In this document: positions 27,170 through 36,497 of the stretch, in pieces
How positions within the stretch are numbered: the first letter of the stretch is position 1
How the letters are laid out: each line of letters begins with the position of its first letter
Assembly: GCA_903839845.1 (NCBI GenBank)
Contig: CAIMEA010000088.1
Span: 1-45,805, forward strand
Origin: an uncultured Hyphomicrobiales bacterium
GTDB lineage: Bacteria > Pseudomonadota > Alphaproteobacteria > Rhizobiales > Xanthobacteraceae
Length of the DNA stretch: 45,805 nt
Reading direction: 5' to 3'
Notes under the pieces: model-generated
Told to the model about the DNA's origin: nothing
Databases searched by the model: none
The model's input: only the letters and a program-made list of their open reading frames with translations
Position numbers and translations under genes: made by a program

Positions 27170-28480
27170 GTGATTGGACAGGCCGGGCGGGCGCGACTAA
27201 TTATCGCACGCACCGGCATCCGCTCCATCCGCGAGGATCGTGTCATCAATTACGCAGCCCCTTCCGCCCTTCAGCCCTTGCCCCGCTCTATCAACGGCAC
27301 ATGGGAATTTCCCGTGCTGCATGTGCGCGGCGGCACCTCGACCGGCCTCATCATCTGGGACCGGATCGCGCCCAAGGACCTTGAGCTGCGCGAGGAGCTG
27401 CTGCGCCATTTGATGGGCCTGCCGTTGCAGGGCGCGACCACCGACAGCAAACAAATCACCGGCCTCGGCCGCGGACCTGCCACCAGCAACAAGGTGTTTT
27501 TCGCCGCGATGGCGATGAACGATCGCGGCGAACCGCGCATCGTCTCGACCCTGGCGCAACTGGCGAGCGGCAAGTCGGCGGTCGACTGGAGCGTCAACTG
27601 CGGCAACATGTCGGCGGCGCTGCCCTACTGGGCGATCGATCAGCACTTTCTGCCGCGCGAATTAAACGGCAAGGGCGAAGTCGAAATCTTCAACACCAAT
27701 ACCAAGGCGATCATGACCGGCCGCGTCGCGCTCGACGGCGACGGTTTTGCCTTCGCGCAAATTCCGGGCGTCGACGGCGAATTTCCCGGCGTCGATCTGT
27801 TCATGGCCAACCCGGTCGGCGCCAAAACCGGCAAGGCGCTGCCGACCGGCAACATCACCGATCGCTTCGGCGACTACACGGTGTCGTGCGTCGATGTCGC
27901 GGTGCCGATGGTGATCGCGCGCGCGTCGGAATTCGGCAAGACCGGCACCGAATCGCCGAAGGATTTGCGCAACGACGAGGTGTTCTTCGCCGCGCTGAAA
28001 AAGCTCTGGATCGAGGCCGGGCTCAAGATGGGCCTGACCACCAAGGGCCGGCCGATGACCGCGGACGAAATCGCCAACAGCGAGACGATCCCGAAAGTCT
28101 GCATCGTCGGCCCGCCGAAGAACGGCGGCAATATCTCGACGCGCTATTTCACGCCGCAGACCGGCCACGACACCATGGCGGTGACCGGCGGCTGCTGCCT
28201 TGCCGCCGCCTGTCTGATGCCGGGCACGGTGGCCTACGAACTCGCGCAAGGACTGCCGGCGCTCAGCGCATCGGGCAGCGAGGCGCAGGTCGATATCGAA
28301 AATCCGGCCGGCATCCTGTCAGCGACCATCGAAGGCCGGCAGACCAATACTGAGACCCTGATTACCCGCGCCGCCTACAAGCGTTCGGCGCAAATCCTGT
28401 TGCGCGGCTATGTGCCGGTCTATCGCGCCTCGGCGGCGCTCAAGGAAGCGTTGCGCGAAGCGGCGAACGTCACGGGCTGA
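27170..28480 (+). CDS. PrpF family isomerase (aconitate isomerase / oxalomesaconate tautomerase type)
   Basis: A 436-residue protein of the PrpF family, metal-free isomerases with a diaminopimelate-epimerase-like fold that shift double bonds in carboxylic acids. The signature VLHVRGGTSTGLII lies near residue 50 and is followed by GATTDSKQITGLGRG, NCGNMSAALPYWAI, and NTNTKAIMTGRVALDGDGF; the second half has GGNISTRYFTPQTGHDTMAVTGG. PrpF homologs usually begin a few residues before the HVRGGTS motif, so the first 45 residues here (GTG start, no ribosome site) are doubtful; a TTG near 27280 is an alternative. Substrate is not determined. Confidence 0.87.
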   Translation: MIGQAGRARLIIARTGIRSIREDRVINYAAPSALQPLPRSINGTWEFPVLHVRGGTSTGLIIWDRIAPKDLELREELLRHLMGLPLQGATTDSKQITGLGRGPATSNKVFFAAMAMNDRGEPRIVSTLAQLASGKSAVDWSVNCGNMSAALPYWAIDQHFLPRELNGKGEVEIFNTNTKAIMTGRVALDGDGFAFAQIPGVDGEFPGVDLFMANPVGAKTGKALPTGNITDRFGDYTVSCVDVAVPMVIARASEFGKTGTESPKDLRNDEVFFAALKKLWIEAGLKMGLTTKGRPMTADEIANSETIPKVCIVGPPKNGGNISTRYFTPQTGHDTMAVTGGCCLAAACLMPGTVAYELAQGLPALSASGSEAQVDIENPAGILSATIEGRQTNTETLITRAAYKRSAQILLRGYVPVYRASAALKEALREAANVTG

Positions 28481-28486
28481 GCCGCG

Positions 28487-29578
28487 CTACTCCGCCTCTT
28501 CCCATGACGCGCGATCCTTGAAGATGGTCCGGCGATTCGCCTGATTAACGGTCGGGATCGACAGCCGCCAGTTCAGTCCCTCGGAATCGAACGCCATTTT
28601 GAGTTCGGCGTTCAGCGACCGCGCGACGATGCGCTCGAACACGACATGGCCAAAGCCATTGCGCAATGGCTGGGAAACGGCGGGACCGCCGCGTTCCAGC
28701 CAAACTAAATTAAGCCGTTCCGGCGCCCCGCCGGCCGCGGGCTCGATCGCCCAGGACACCGAAACCTTGCCGTCCGGTGTCGAGAGTGCGCCGTGCTTGA
28801 CAGCGTTGGTCGCCAGTTCATGCAAGGCAAGGCCAAGGGATTCCGTGGTCTGCGGATTGAGGAAGACCTCCGGTCCGGAGAGTGCAATGGCCGAACTGTC
28901 GGTGCTGGCGAAAACGCCGAGTTGATCGCGCAAAAGGTCGCCGAGCGAGGCGCCCTTCCAGTTCTGCGTCACCAAAAGATCGTGCGACGCCGCCAATCCC
29001 TGCAGGCGCCTGGAGAAACTTTCCTGGAATTCCTCGATCGTGTCGGAGCGCCGCCCGGTTTGCGAGGCGATGGCCTGAATCACCGCGAGCAGATTCTTGC
29101 CGCGATGGGTCAGTTCGCGCAGCAGCGCATGAACGTGTTCCTCGGCATTCTTGCGCTCGGTAATATCGCTAACGACGTGCACCAGCCGCTGCGGCTTGCC
29201 GTCCGGCGCGCGCGATGCGACCTGGCCGCCGCCGGATAACCAGCGGATCGAGCCGTCCGGCCGCACAATACGGTACTCGACCGGAAACCAGTCTTGCGTT
29301 TGCGCCAATTCATAGACTTTGGCGACCAGTGGCCGGTCTTCGGGATGCACCGCCTTCCTGAATTCGTCGTCCTCGCCGCCGAGGCGGCCGATGCCGTTTT
29401 CAAGCTTGAGACCGAACAGCGCCATGCTGTCTTCGCGCCAGATGCGGGTGCCGGTGGTCAGATCGGTTTCCCAATGGACCAGGCGGCCGGCCATCAGCGC
29501 GTAGCGATAACGCTCCTCGCTGCGGGCCAACTCCTCCGTCTTGCGCTGCAGGGCATCAATGGGCGGGGCGGATGTCAT
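28487..29578 (-). CDS. PAS-domain HWE family sensor histidine kinase
   Basis: A 363-residue soluble kinase. A PAS/PAC domain (about 15-145) shows YRYALMAGRLVHWETD, HPEDRPLV and VEYRIVRPDGSIRWL. The HWE kinase core follows: phosphoacceptor His in ELTHRGKNLLAVIQ, His-Glu-Leu-Ala-Thr-Asn in HELATNAVKHGAL and the WLERGGP box that names the family. HWE kinases often act in light, stress or general stress signalling. No response regulator gene is adjacent. The ATG at 29578 is preferred to a TTG two codons earlier. Its stop is 6 bases from the PrpF-family stop. Confidence 0.92.
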   Translation of the reverse strand: MTSAPPIDALQRKTEELARSEERYRYALMAGRLVHWETDLTTGTRIWREDSMALFGLKLENGIGRLGGEDDEFRKAVHPEDRPLVAKVYELAQTQDWFPVEYRIVRPDGSIRWLSGGGQVASRAPDGKPQRLVHVVSDITERKNAEEHVHALLRELTHRGKNLLAVIQAIASQTGRRSDTIEEFQESFSRRLQGLAASHDLLVTQNWKGASLGDLLRDQLGVFASTDSSAIALSGPEVFLNPQTTESLGLALHELATNAVKHGALSTPDGKVSVSWAIEPAAGGAPERLNLVWLERGGPAVSQPLRNGFGHVVFERIVARSLNAELKMAFDSEGLNWRLSIPTVNQANRRTIFKDRASWEEAE

Positions 29579-29632
29579 TGCCAAGAGTATAGCGTGCGGC
29601 GGCGGCCGCCGGCAGAAAAATGACCGACGCCG

Positions 29633-29896
29633 TCAATGCGGCTGCGCCGGCCCGTCACCCGCGGCAAGCTGGCGCGACAGGTCGATGATGTCGCGCTCGA
29701 CGTCGCCGAGGCGATTGGTGAGTTCCAGATATTTGCGAGTCAGTTTGCCATCGGTCGCCCAGTCACCGGTCTTGCGCTGCTCCGGCGCAGCGTCGGCCAT
29801 ATCGGCGATCAATTCGTCGATCTTGGCTTCGAGTTCCGTGCGTTCTTCCGTCAGATCGGAAATCCGCGCTTCAAGGTCTTCTGATTTCTTGGTCAT
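29633..29896 (-). CDS. Small charged coiled-coil protein downstream of yccF
   Basis: An 87-residue protein made almost entirely of charged heptads (SEDLEARISDLTEERTELEA, then KIDELIADMAD; later NRLGDVERDIIDLSRQLA), so a coiled coil is likely. I do not recognise the family. The ATG at 29896 lies 11 bases after the yccF stop; the longer frame starting at 30280 overlaps yccF and looks non-coding. It probably belongs to the secA-yccF transcription unit. Confidence 0.75.
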   Translation of the reverse strand: MTKKSEDLEARISDLTEERTELEAKIDELIADMADAAPEQRKTGDWATDGKLTRKYLELTNRLGDVERDIIDLSRQLAAGDGPAQPH

Positions 29897-29907
29897 GATC
29901 TTCGGTG

Positions 29908-30312
29908 TCAGGCCGGCACGATGATCTTGCCGATCGGCCATAGCGCGATCCCGGCCAGCTTCAAATGCGCCCAGGCGAAGGGAATGCCGATGATCGTCAC
30001 GGCGAGCAGGATGGCGGTCAACAAATGGCCGAGCGCCAGCCACCAGCCGGCCAGTACAAACCAGATGATGTTGCCGAGAAGGCCGAACGGCCCGGTTCCA
30101 ACGTCTTCGCGGCCCAAATAGGCATCGCGCGACACCGCCCTCTGACCAAACGGGAACAGGGTATAGGCCGCGATGGTGAAGGCCGCCCGCGCCCACGGCA
30201 GTCCGATAATGGTGATGGCCATGATGACGGCGGCGAGCGCCCAGCCGACTGCCATCCAGAAGCCACCGCAGACGATCCACAGCAGATTGAGCAACAACGA
30301 GACTGGCGACAT
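29908..30312 (-). CDS. yccF: YccF domain inner-membrane protein
   Basis: A 134-residue membrane protein with two YccF repeats. Each half has the family pattern: LLLNLLWIVCGGFWMAVGW ... TIIGLPWARAAFTIA, and LGNIIWFVLAGWWLALGHLL ... TIIGIPFAWAHLKLA. Four hydrophobic segments are visible. Role unknown. The ATG at 30312 has AAGAG close upstream; the frame extends to 30393 into secA but that part lacks family features. It follows secA by 26 bases. Confidence 0.9.
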   Translation of the reverse strand: MSPVSLLLNLLWIVCGGFWMAVGWALAAVIMAITIIGLPWARAAFTIAAYTLFPFGQRAVSRDAYLGREDVGTGPFGLLGNIIWFVLAGWWLALGHLLTAILLAVTIIGIPFAWAHLKLAGIALWPIGKIIVPA

Positions 30313-30327
30313 TGAACTCTTTCGTAA

Positions 30328-30352
30328 GGCGGTTCGCTCTAAACGAACCGCC
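30328..30352. other. Hairpin spanning the secA stop codon
   Basis: A perfect 9-bp stem (GGCGGTTCG with CGAACCGCC) with a 7-base loop that contains the secA TAG (30341-30339 on the minus strand). No T-run follows, so complete termination is unlikely. It could attenuate or protect the message between secA and yccF. Confidence 0.55.
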
Positions 30353-33143
30353 CGTGGCAGTGCTTGAACTTCTTGCCGGAGCCGCAAGGACATTCTTCGT
30401 TGCGGCCGACCTTGCCCCAGGTCGTCGGGTCCTTGGGATTGCGCGCGACCGCGGCGACCGCCGTGTCGCCGCCCATCAGCATCGACGTCGGCGCCAGCGG
30501 GCGCTGCGCCATTTCGTCGTCGCCGGTGGCGGCATCGACGTGGTGCGCTTCCATATAGGGCAGTTGCCGGTTCTCGTCCGATGGCGGCGGCACGATCTCG
30601 ACCCGCATGAGCTGGCCGGTGACGACCTCACGCAGGTTCGCCACCATCGCCTCGAACAGGCTGAAGGCTTCCGCCTTGTATTCATTGAGCGGGTCGCGCT
30701 GGCCGTAGCCACGCAGGCCGACCACCTGACGCAAATGCTCGAGCATGACGAGATGCTCGCGCCACAGATGATCGAGCGACTGCAGCAGCACCGACTTCTC
30801 GACATAGCGCATGGTCTCGGGGCCCCATTTGGCCACCTTGCCCGCCATCCATTCGTCGGCGCGGCGTTCGATGCGCTCGCGCACTTCCTCGTCGGCGATG
30901 CCCTCTTCCTTGGCCCAGTCCTGCACCGGCAGCGCCAAAGTCAAAACCTCACGCAGCGCCTCATCGAGGCCCTTCACGTCCCATTGTTCGGGATAGGCAT
31001 TTTCCGGAATATATTTGGCGACCAGCCCGTCGATCACCGAATGGCGCATGTCGGCGACGGTTTCGTCGACCGCTTCGTCGGCCATCAGATCGAGCCGCTG
31101 CTCGAATATGACCTTGCGCTGGTCGTTCATCACGTCGTCGTATTTCAGCAGGTTCTTGCGGATATCGAAGTTGCGCGCCTCGACCTTCTGCTGCGCCTTT
31201 TCCAGGGCCTTATTGATCCACGGATGGACGATCGCCTCATTTTCCTTGAGGCCGAGCTTGGTCAGCATGCCGTCGAGCTTGTCGGAACCGAAGATGCGCA
31301 TCAGGTCGTCTTCGAGCGACAGAAAGAACTTCGAGTGGCCCGGATCGCCCTGACGGCCGGAGCGGCCACGCAACTGGTTGTCGATGCGGCGGCTCTCGTG
31401 ACGCTCGGTACCGAGCACATAGAGGCCGCCGGCGGCGAGCGCCTTGTCCTTCAGACGCGCGATCTGTTCGCGGATCTTGTCGGCGCGCGGGCTCTTCTCG
31501 CGCTCGGCCCAATCGGTGATGTCGGTGATTTCCTGCCGGATGCGCATGTCGGCATTGCCGCCGAGCTGAATGTCGGTGCCGCGGCCAGCCATGTTGGTGG
31601 CGATGGTGACGGCGCCCGGCACGCCGGCCTGCGACACGATGAAGGCTTCCTGCTCGTGGTAGCGCGCGTTGAGGATCGCGAAGTCCTTGTTGTTGGTGGC
31701 GGTGTCGTCACCCGAATAGAGCGCGGCGAAGGCGGTCGGATCGGAGAAGTCGTGCGACCTCCAGCCGTTCTGACGCAGCATGTCGGCGAGCTGTTCGGAC
31801 TTCTCGATCGAGGTGGTGCCGACCAGCACCGGCTGGCCGCGCTTCTTGCAGTCCTCGATCAAGGTGATGATGGATCGGTATTTCTCGATCGTGGTGCGAT
31901 AGACCTCGTCATCATCGTCGATGCGGATAAGCGGCTTGTTGGTCGGCACTTCCAGCACTTCGAGCTTGTAGATGTCCATGAACTCGTCGGCTTCGGTCAA
32001 GGCCGTGCCGGTCATGCCCGACAACTTGTCGTACATGCGGAAATAGTTCTGGAAAGTGATTGAGGCCAGCGTCTGGTTTTCCGGCTGGATCGGCTGATGC
32101 TCTTTTGCTTCGAGCGCCTGATGCAGGCCTTCCGAATAGCGCCGGCCCGGCATCATGCGGCCGGTGAATTCGTCGATGATGACGACTTCGCCATTGCGCA
32201 CGATGTAGTCCTTGTCGCGCTGGAACAGCTTGTGTGCGCGCAAAGCCTGATTGACGTGGTGGACCACCGAAACGTTCTCGACGTCGTAGAGCGACTCGCC
32301 CTTCAGCTCGTCGGCGGCGCGCAGGCGCTGCTCGAGCTTTTCCATGCCGGCTTCGGTCAGCGTGACCGTGCGCTGTTTCTCGTCGACCTCGAAGTCGCCT
32401 TTGTCGAGCGCGGGAATATAACTGTCGATGGTGTTGTAGAATTCGGAGCGGTCGTCGAGCGGACCGGAAATGATCAGCGGCGTGCGCGCTTCGTCCACCA
32501 GGATCGAGTCGACTTCGTCGACAATGGCGTAGGCATGGCCGCGCTGGACCATGTCCTCCATACGGTACTTCATGTTGTCGCGCAGATAGTCGAAGCCGAG
32601 TTCGTTGTTGGTCGCGTAGGTGACGTCGCAGTCGTAAGCGGCTTTGCGCTGGGCGTCGTCGAGCCCGTGCACGATGTTGCCGGTGGTCAGGCCGAGGAAG
32701 CCGTAAATCTGGCTCATCCATTCGGCGTCGCGCTTGGCGAGATAATCGTTGACGGTGACGACATGCACGCCCTTGGCCGCGAGCGCGTTGAGATAAACGG
32801 CGAGCGTGGCGACCAGGGTCTTGCCTTCGCCGGTCTTCATCTCGGCGATCTTGCCTTCATGCAGGATCATGCCGCCAATCAACTGCACGTCGAAGTGGCG
32901 CTGGCCGATGGTCCGCTTGGCGGCCTCACGCACGGTGGCGAAGGCCGGGACCAGGATATCGTCGAGCGTGGCGCCCTCGGCGAGCTGCTTCTTGAAGTCG
33001 GTGGTGCGCGCCTTCAGGGCCTCGTCGGACAGCGCCGACACCTCGGCTTCCAGCGCGTTGACGGCGGCGACCCGCGGCTGATAGCTGCGAATCCGCCTTT
33101 CATTGGCAGAACCGAACAGCTTGCGGGCAACGGCGCCGATCAT
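30339..33143 (-). CDS. secA: Preprotein translocase ATPase SecA
   Basis: A 934-residue motor that pushes unfolded preproteins through SecYEG. Walker A is MKTGEGKT (residues 102-109), motif II is [19 protein letters not shown], and the second motor domain has [15 protein letters not shown] and [12 protein letters not shown]. The helical scaffold carries the usual long central helix. The C-terminal zinc site is [14 protein letters not shown], which binds SecB and phospholipid. Length and order are normal. A near-consensus promoter lies about 130 bases upstream, and yccF follows. Confidence 0.98.
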   Translation of the reverse strand: MIGAVARKLFGSANERRIRSYQPRVAAVNALEAEVSALSDEALKARTTDFKKQLAEGATLDDILVPAFATVREAAKRTIGQRHFDVQLIGGMILHEGKIAEMKTGEGKTLVATLAVYLNALAAKGVHVVTVNDYLAKRDAEWMSQIYGFLGLTTGNIVHGLDDAQRKAAYDCDVTYATNNELGFDYLRDNMKYRMEDMVQRGHAYAIVDEVDSILVDEARTPLIISGPLDDRSEFYNTIDSYIPALDKGDFEVDEKQRTVTLTEAGMEKLEQRLRAADELKGESLYDVENVSVVHHVNQALRAHKLFQRDKDYIVRNGEVVIIDEFTGRMMPGRRYSEGLHQALEAKEHQPIQPENQTLASITFQNYFRMYDKLSGMTGTALTEADEFMDIYKLEVLEVPTNKPLIRIDDDDEVYRTTIEKYRSIITLIEDCKKRGQPVLVGTTSIEKSEQLADMLRQNGWRSHDFSDPTAFAALYSGDDTATNNKDFAILNARYHEQEAFIVSQAGVPGAVTIATNMAGRGTDIQLGGNADMRIRQEITDITDWAEREKSPRADKIREQIARLKDKALAAGGLYVLGTERHESRRIDNQLRGRSGRQGDPGHSKFFLSLEDDLMRIFGSDKLDGMLTKLGLKENEAIVHPWINKALEKAQQKVEARNFDIRKNLLKYDDVMNDQRKVIFEQRLDLMADEAVDETVADMRHSVIDGLVAKYIPENAYPEQWDVKGLDEALREVLTLALPVQDWAKEEGIADEEVRERIERRADEWMAGKVAKWGPETMRYVEKSVLLQSLDHLWREHLVMLEHLRQVVGLRGYGQRDPLNEYKAEAFSLFEAMVANLREVVTGQLMRVEIVPPPSDENRQLPYMEAHHVDAATGDDEMAQRPLAPTSMLMGGDTAVAAVARNPKDPTTWGKVGRNEECPCGSGKKFKHCHGRFV

Positions 33144-33277
33144 CGGTGAAGCTCCTGATTATTGGTCGAGCGCTTGTATCACGCCGCCACGGCCGGATTT
33201 GGCTTCCGGCGCTCCGGAAATAGGCTCTTTTCGGGGCAAATTCGACGCGAACCGCGCCGCCAACCATGGTTATCCGA

Positions 33278-33306
33278 GAGATAGGAGGGGGTCGGTTTGT
33301 TGTCAA
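33278..33306 (-). promoter_or_regulatory. Sigma-70 promoter for secA
   Basis: On the minus strand a perfect TTGACA (33306-33301), 17 bases, and TATCTC (33283-33278). Transcription would start near 33271 and leave a leader of about 128 bases before the secA ATG. I see no SecM-like peptide or riboswitch in the leader. Confidence 0.6.
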
Positions 33307-33449
33307 TTGGCGGCCAGTAACGGCCTTAACCGCCGGCCGCGCCCAAATGCCACCCCGTGCCGGCCCGCGACCTAACGGTCACGCGGACGTTAGGTTCCTC
33401 CCTTCAGACCGCCATTGCAAAGCCGCGATTGTTGGGTGACAAGGGCGGC

Positions 33450-33474
33450 GTCCGCGCAAGGCGCGGACTATACC
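33450..33474 (+). promoter_or_regulatory. Inverted repeat next to a TATACC box upstream of the parvulin gene
   Basis: GTCCGCGC-AAG-GCGCGGAC is a perfect 8-bp inverted repeat at 33450-33468, overlapping at once with TATACC (33469-33474), 18 bases before the ATG at 33493. It could be an operator over a -10 box or a leader hairpin; there is no good -35 box. The rest of the 33144-33492 gap holds only the secA promoter. Confidence 0.3.
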
Positions 33475-33492
33475 CTTTCCAAGGACAGCACG

Positions 33493-34395
33493 ATGTCGAT
33501 GCCCCGCCTGTTTTCCGGCCTTTTGGCCGGCTCTTTGATTGTCTTGGCCCTGCTGACCGTTTCGGTCCCCGCCGTCCGCGCACAGGACAACCCGGTCGTG
33601 GCGACGGTCAATGGCACCGAAATCCGCCAGAACGACCTCGTTGCCGCCGAAGAGGAAGCCGGACAGCTGCCGCCCATGTCGACGGACGCCAAGAAGGACT
33701 ATTTGGTCCAGTTCATGGCCGACATGATCCTGATCACCAAGGCCGCCGAGGACAAGAAAATCGGCGACGACGCCACCTTCAAGCGCCGGCTCGACTTCGC
33801 CCGCAAGAAGTTGCTGATGGAAGGCCTTCTGGCCTCCGTCGCCACGGCCGCCTCGACCGACGCCGCCATGAAGGCGGTCTATGACGATGCGGTCACCAAG
33901 TTGCCGGCCGAGGAAGAGGTCCATGCCCGCCACATTCTTTTCCGCGCCGCCGCCGGCGATGAAAAGGCCGGTAAGGAAGCCGAGGCCAAGGCCAAGGCCG
34001 TGATCGCCCGTCTCAATAAGGGCGAGGACTTTCAGAAGGTCGCCAACGAACTGACCGAGGATCCGTCCGGCAAGGCCAATGGTGGCGATCTCGGCTATTT
34101 CACCAAAGAGCAGATGGTGCCGGAATTCGCCAATGTCGCTTTCGAGCTCGCCAAGGGCAAGATTTCGGGCCCGGTGAAGACGCAGTTCGGCTGGCACGTC
34201 ATCAAGACCGAGGACAAGCGCAACAAGCCGAAGCCGACCTTCGAGGAGGTCAAGCCGCAGATCGAGCAGTTCGTGGCGCGCAAGGCGCAGGCCGACCTGG
34301 TGACCAAGCTGCGCGCCGACGCCAAGATCTTGAAGAACTACAAGGTCGAAGAGCCGAAGGCCGATGCGACGGCGGCCCCGGCCCCGGCGAAGTAA
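33493..34395 (+). CDS. Periplasmic parvulin-type peptidyl-prolyl isomerase (PpiC/SurA-like)
   Basis: A 300-residue foldase. The signal peptide is [19 protein letters not shown] with cleavage at VRAQ. An N-terminal helical chaperone part ([17 protein letters not shown]...) precedes the rotamase domain, about residues 140-240, with [26 protein letters not shown] and [10 protein letters not shown]. It assists folding of exported proteins; the divergent secA gene fits this exported-protein theme. ATG 33493 has AAGGA 7 bases upstream; an ATG two codons later is possible. The end is Ala/Pro-rich. Confidence 0.93.
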   Translation: MSMPRLFSGLLAGSLIVLALLTVSVPAVRAQDNPVVATVNGTEIRQNDLVAAEEEAGQLPPMSTDAKKDYLVQFMADMILITKAAEDKKIGDDATFKRRLDFARKKLLMEGLLASVATAASTDAAMKAVYDDAVTKLPAEEEVHARHILFRAAAGDEKAGKEAEAKAKAVIARLNKGEDFQKVANELTEDPSGKANGGDLGYFTKEQMVPEFANVAFELAKGKISGPVKTQFGWHVIKTEDKRNKPKPTFEEVKPQIEQFVARKAQADLVTKLRADAKILKNYKVEEPKADATAAPAPAK

Positions 34396-34424
34396 CGCGC
34401 TTCCCGACTGTCGACGACATGTAC

Positions 34425-34460
34425 AAATGCCCGGCTTTGTGCCGGGCATTTTTGTCTTTG
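34425..34460 (+). terminator. Rho-independent terminator of the parvulin gene
   Basis: A perfect 11-bp stem (AAATGCCCGGC with GCCGGGCATTT), TTTGT loop, followed by TTGTCTTTG. It lies 30 bases past the stop. Confidence 0.88.
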
Positions 34461-34515
34461 AAGCCGCTTGTGTCCGTCATAGCCGGCTCTATTGTCCCGG
34501 CTCTGCGCCGCTCTG

Positions 34516-34573
34516 CACCGTCATCCTGAGGTGCGAGCAAAGCGTTCCGCGCTCGCACCTCAGGATGACGGTG
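34516..34573. repeat. Large perfect palindrome just upstream of argJ
   Basis: Two 23-base arms that are exact inverted copies (the left begins CACCGTCATCCTGAGG, the right ends CCTCAGGATGACGGTG) around a 12-base loop. Similar CCGTCATCCTGAGG elements are, from memory, abundant extragenic palindromes in Bradyrhizobiaceae. The right arm ends 12 bases before the argJ ATG, so in RNA the hairpin would reach close to the ribosome site. Confidence 0.85.
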
Positions 34574-34585
34574 AAAGGCTGCAAC

Positions 34586-35821
34586 ATGTCGACTGCCATC
34601 TCCCCCCTCGCCCCGACCGACGTGCCCGACATGCCGGAGATCGCCGGCGTGAAGCTGGCGACCGCCGAAGCCGGCATCCGCTACAAGAATCGCACCGACG
34701 TGCTGCTGGTGCTGTTCGAGCCCGGCACCGCTGTGGCCGGCGTGTTCACCAAATCGAAGTGCCCATCGGCGCCGGTCGAATGGTGCCGCGCCAATCTGAA
34801 ATCCGGGAAGGCCCGCGCGCTGGTGGTCAATTCCGGCAACGCCAATGCCTTCACCGGCAAGAACGGCCGCACCGCGACGAAGTTGACCGCCGATATCACG
34901 TCGAAAGTCGCCGGCTGCAAACCGGCGGAAATATTTCTTGCCTCGACCGGCGTCATTGGAGAGCCGCTCGACGCCTCGAAATTCGCGCCGGTGATGGCGA
35001 GCCTGAACGAGCGTGCGCGCGCCGGCGATTTCGCCGCCGCCGCCAAAGCGATCATGACCACCGATACGTTCCCGAAGGTCGCCACCGCGACCGCCAAAAT
35101 CGGCAAGTCAAAGGTCACCATCAATGGCATCGCCAAGGGCGCCGGCATGATCGCGCCCGACATGGCGACGATGTTGTCCTTCATCTTCACCGACGCGGCG
35201 ATCAGCGCCCCCGCCTTGCAGGCTTTGCTCAAGGACGGCGTCGCCGACACGTTCAACGCCGTCACCATCGATGGCGACACATCGACGTCCGACACGCTGA
35301 TGATGTTCGCTACCGGCAAAGCGAAGGACTGCCCGAAGATCGCGCGCGCGGCCGACCCGCGTCTCAAAGCATACAAGAAGGCGCTTCAGGCAGTGCTGGC
35401 CGATTTATCCGAACAGGTCGCGCGTGATGGCGAAGGCGCGCGCAAGCTGGTCGAGATCGTCGTCGAAGGCGCGGTGTCGAAAGCCTCGGCGCGGCGCATT
35501 GCCATGTCGATCGCCAATTCGCCTCTGGTGAAAACCGCGATCGCCGGCGAGGACGCCAACTGGGGCCGCGTTGTCATGGCTGTCGGCAAGGCCGGCGAGC
35601 CGGCCGATCGCGACAAGCTCTCGATCTGGTTTGCCGGCATCCGCGTCGCGCACAAGGGCATGCGCGATCCGTCTTATGACGAGGCCAAGGTCAGCCTGGA
35701 GATGAAGAAGCCGGAGATTTTTCTGAAAGTCGCACTCGGCATGGGCAAAAGCCGCGACCGCGTGCTGACCTGCGACCTGACCAAGGAATACATCGCGATT
35801 AATGGTGACTACCGGTCGTGA
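34586..35821 (+). CDS. argJ: Glutamate N-acetyltransferase / amino-acid acetyltransferase ArgJ
   Basis: A 411-residue enzyme that moves acetyl from N-acetylornithine to glutamate in the cyclic arginine pathway and may also use acetyl-CoA. The precursor cleaves itself before Thr195 in [16 protein letters not shown]; the oxyanion-hole region [11 protein letters not shown] is also clear. Other marks are [11 protein letters not shown] and GEDANWGRV. The ATG at 34586 gives the normal length; the open frame to 34364 crosses the terminator and palindrome. The stop overlaps the mutT GTG (GTGA). Confidence 0.97.
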   Translation: MSTAISPLAPTDVPDMPEIAGVKLATAEAGIRYKNRTDVLLVLFEPGTAVAGVFTKSKCPSAPVEWCRANLKSGKARALVVNSGNANAFTGKNGRTATKLTADITSKVAGCKPAEIFLASTGVIGEPLDASKFAPVMASLNERARAGDFAAAAKAIMTTDTFPKVATATAKIGKSKVTINGIAKGAGMIAPDMATMLSFIFTDAAISAPALQALLKDGVADTFNAVTIDGDTSTSDTLMMFATGKAKDCPKIARAADPRLKAYKKALQAVLADLSEQVARDGEGARKLVEIVVEGAVSKASARRIAMSIANSPLVKTAIAGEDANWGRVVMAVGKAGEPADRDKLSIWFAGIRVAHKGMRDPSYDEAKVSLEMKKPEIFLKVALGMGKSRDRVLTCDLTKEYIAINGDYRS

Positions 35822-36222
35822 CCGCCAAAATCGTCCTTGTCGCCGCCTGCGCACTGGTCGATGCCGACGGCCGCGTGCTGCTGGCGCAACGGCCGCAAGG
35901 CAAATCGATGGCGGGCTTATGGGAGTTCCCCGGCGGCAAGGTCGAACCCGGCGAAACGCCGGAACGCAGTCTGATCCGCGAGTTGAAAGAAGAACTGGCC
36001 ATCGACGTCAAGGAAGCCTGTCTGGCACCGCTGACTTTCGCCAGCCACAGCTACCCGGATTTTCACCTGCTGATGCCGTTGTTTGTCTGCCGGCGCTGGG
36101 ACGGAACCGTCAGCGCGCTGGAGGGCCAGCAACTGGTTTGGGTAAAACCGAACCGGCTGCGCGATTATGACATGCCGCCGGCGGACGTGCCGCTGGTTTC
36201 GCATCTGATGGCGCTGCTGTAG
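35818..36222 (+). CDS. mutT: MutT-type Nudix hydrolase
   Basis: A 134-residue Nudix protein, probably an 8-oxo-dGTP diphosphatase that cleans the nucleotide pool. The Nudix box runs from G40 to I62: [18 protein letters not shown] then KEELAI, with the catalytic glutamates intact and Ala in place of the usual Gly. WEFPGGK before it is typical of MutT. The GTG start overlaps the argJ stop by GTGA, so translation is coupled. Confidence 0.93.
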   Translation: MTAKIVLVAACALVDADGRVLLAQRPQGKSMAGLWEFPGGKVEPGETPERSLIRELKEELAIDVKEACLAPLTFASHSYPDFHLLMPLFVCRRWDGTVSALEGQQLVWVKPNRLRDYDMPPADVPLVSHLMALL

Positions 36223-36248
36223 AATGATTCGGCAAGAGGGGCTTGCTC

Positions 36249-36428
36249 ATGAATCGCACACCCAGCACCCGGCTGTTCCATCGCTTCATGCGCAGTGCCA
36301 AGGCCGCAACGTCGATTGAATACGCCCTGATCGCCGCCGGCATCGCCGCCGTGCTGGTCGGCGTTATCGCCAGCCTCGGCGGAAACGTGGCTGCCATGTG
36401 GACGGCAATTAAGACTGCTTTCAACTAG
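36249..36428 (+). CDS. Flp family type IVb pilin
   Basis: A 59-residue pilin precursor. A basic leader (RTPSTRLFHRFMRSAKAAT) leads to SIEYALIAAGIAAVLVGVIASLGG, the hydrophobic helix with the conserved Glu and Tyr of Flp pilins; a prepilin peptidase would cut just before it. It should form Tad-type adhesion pili, but no tad/cpa genes are in the window. AGAGGGG lies about 8 bases before the ATG at 36249. Confidence 0.92.
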   Translation: MNRTPSTRLFHRFMRSAKAATSIEYALIAAGIAAVLVGVIASLGGNVAAMWTAIKTAFN

Positions 36429-36429
36429 C

Positions 36430-36448
36430 CGCCCGACCCGATCGGGCG
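36430..36448 (+). other. Hairpin right after the Flp pilin stop
   Basis: CGCCCGA-CCCGA-TCGGGCG, a perfect 7-bp stem starting 2 bases beyond the stop codon. No T-run follows; it may protect the 3' end of a highly expressed pilin message. Confidence 0.4.
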
Positions 36449-36497
36449 TAGGCTTGCCGCAACGGCCCGCCAGAGGCCCGCAATCGGGGAGGACGTG

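Noticed and set aside
29897-30280. N-terminal part of a 215-codon minus-strand frame
   Set aside because: It overlaps yccF in another frame and is His/Arg-rich; only the last 87 codons look like a real protein.
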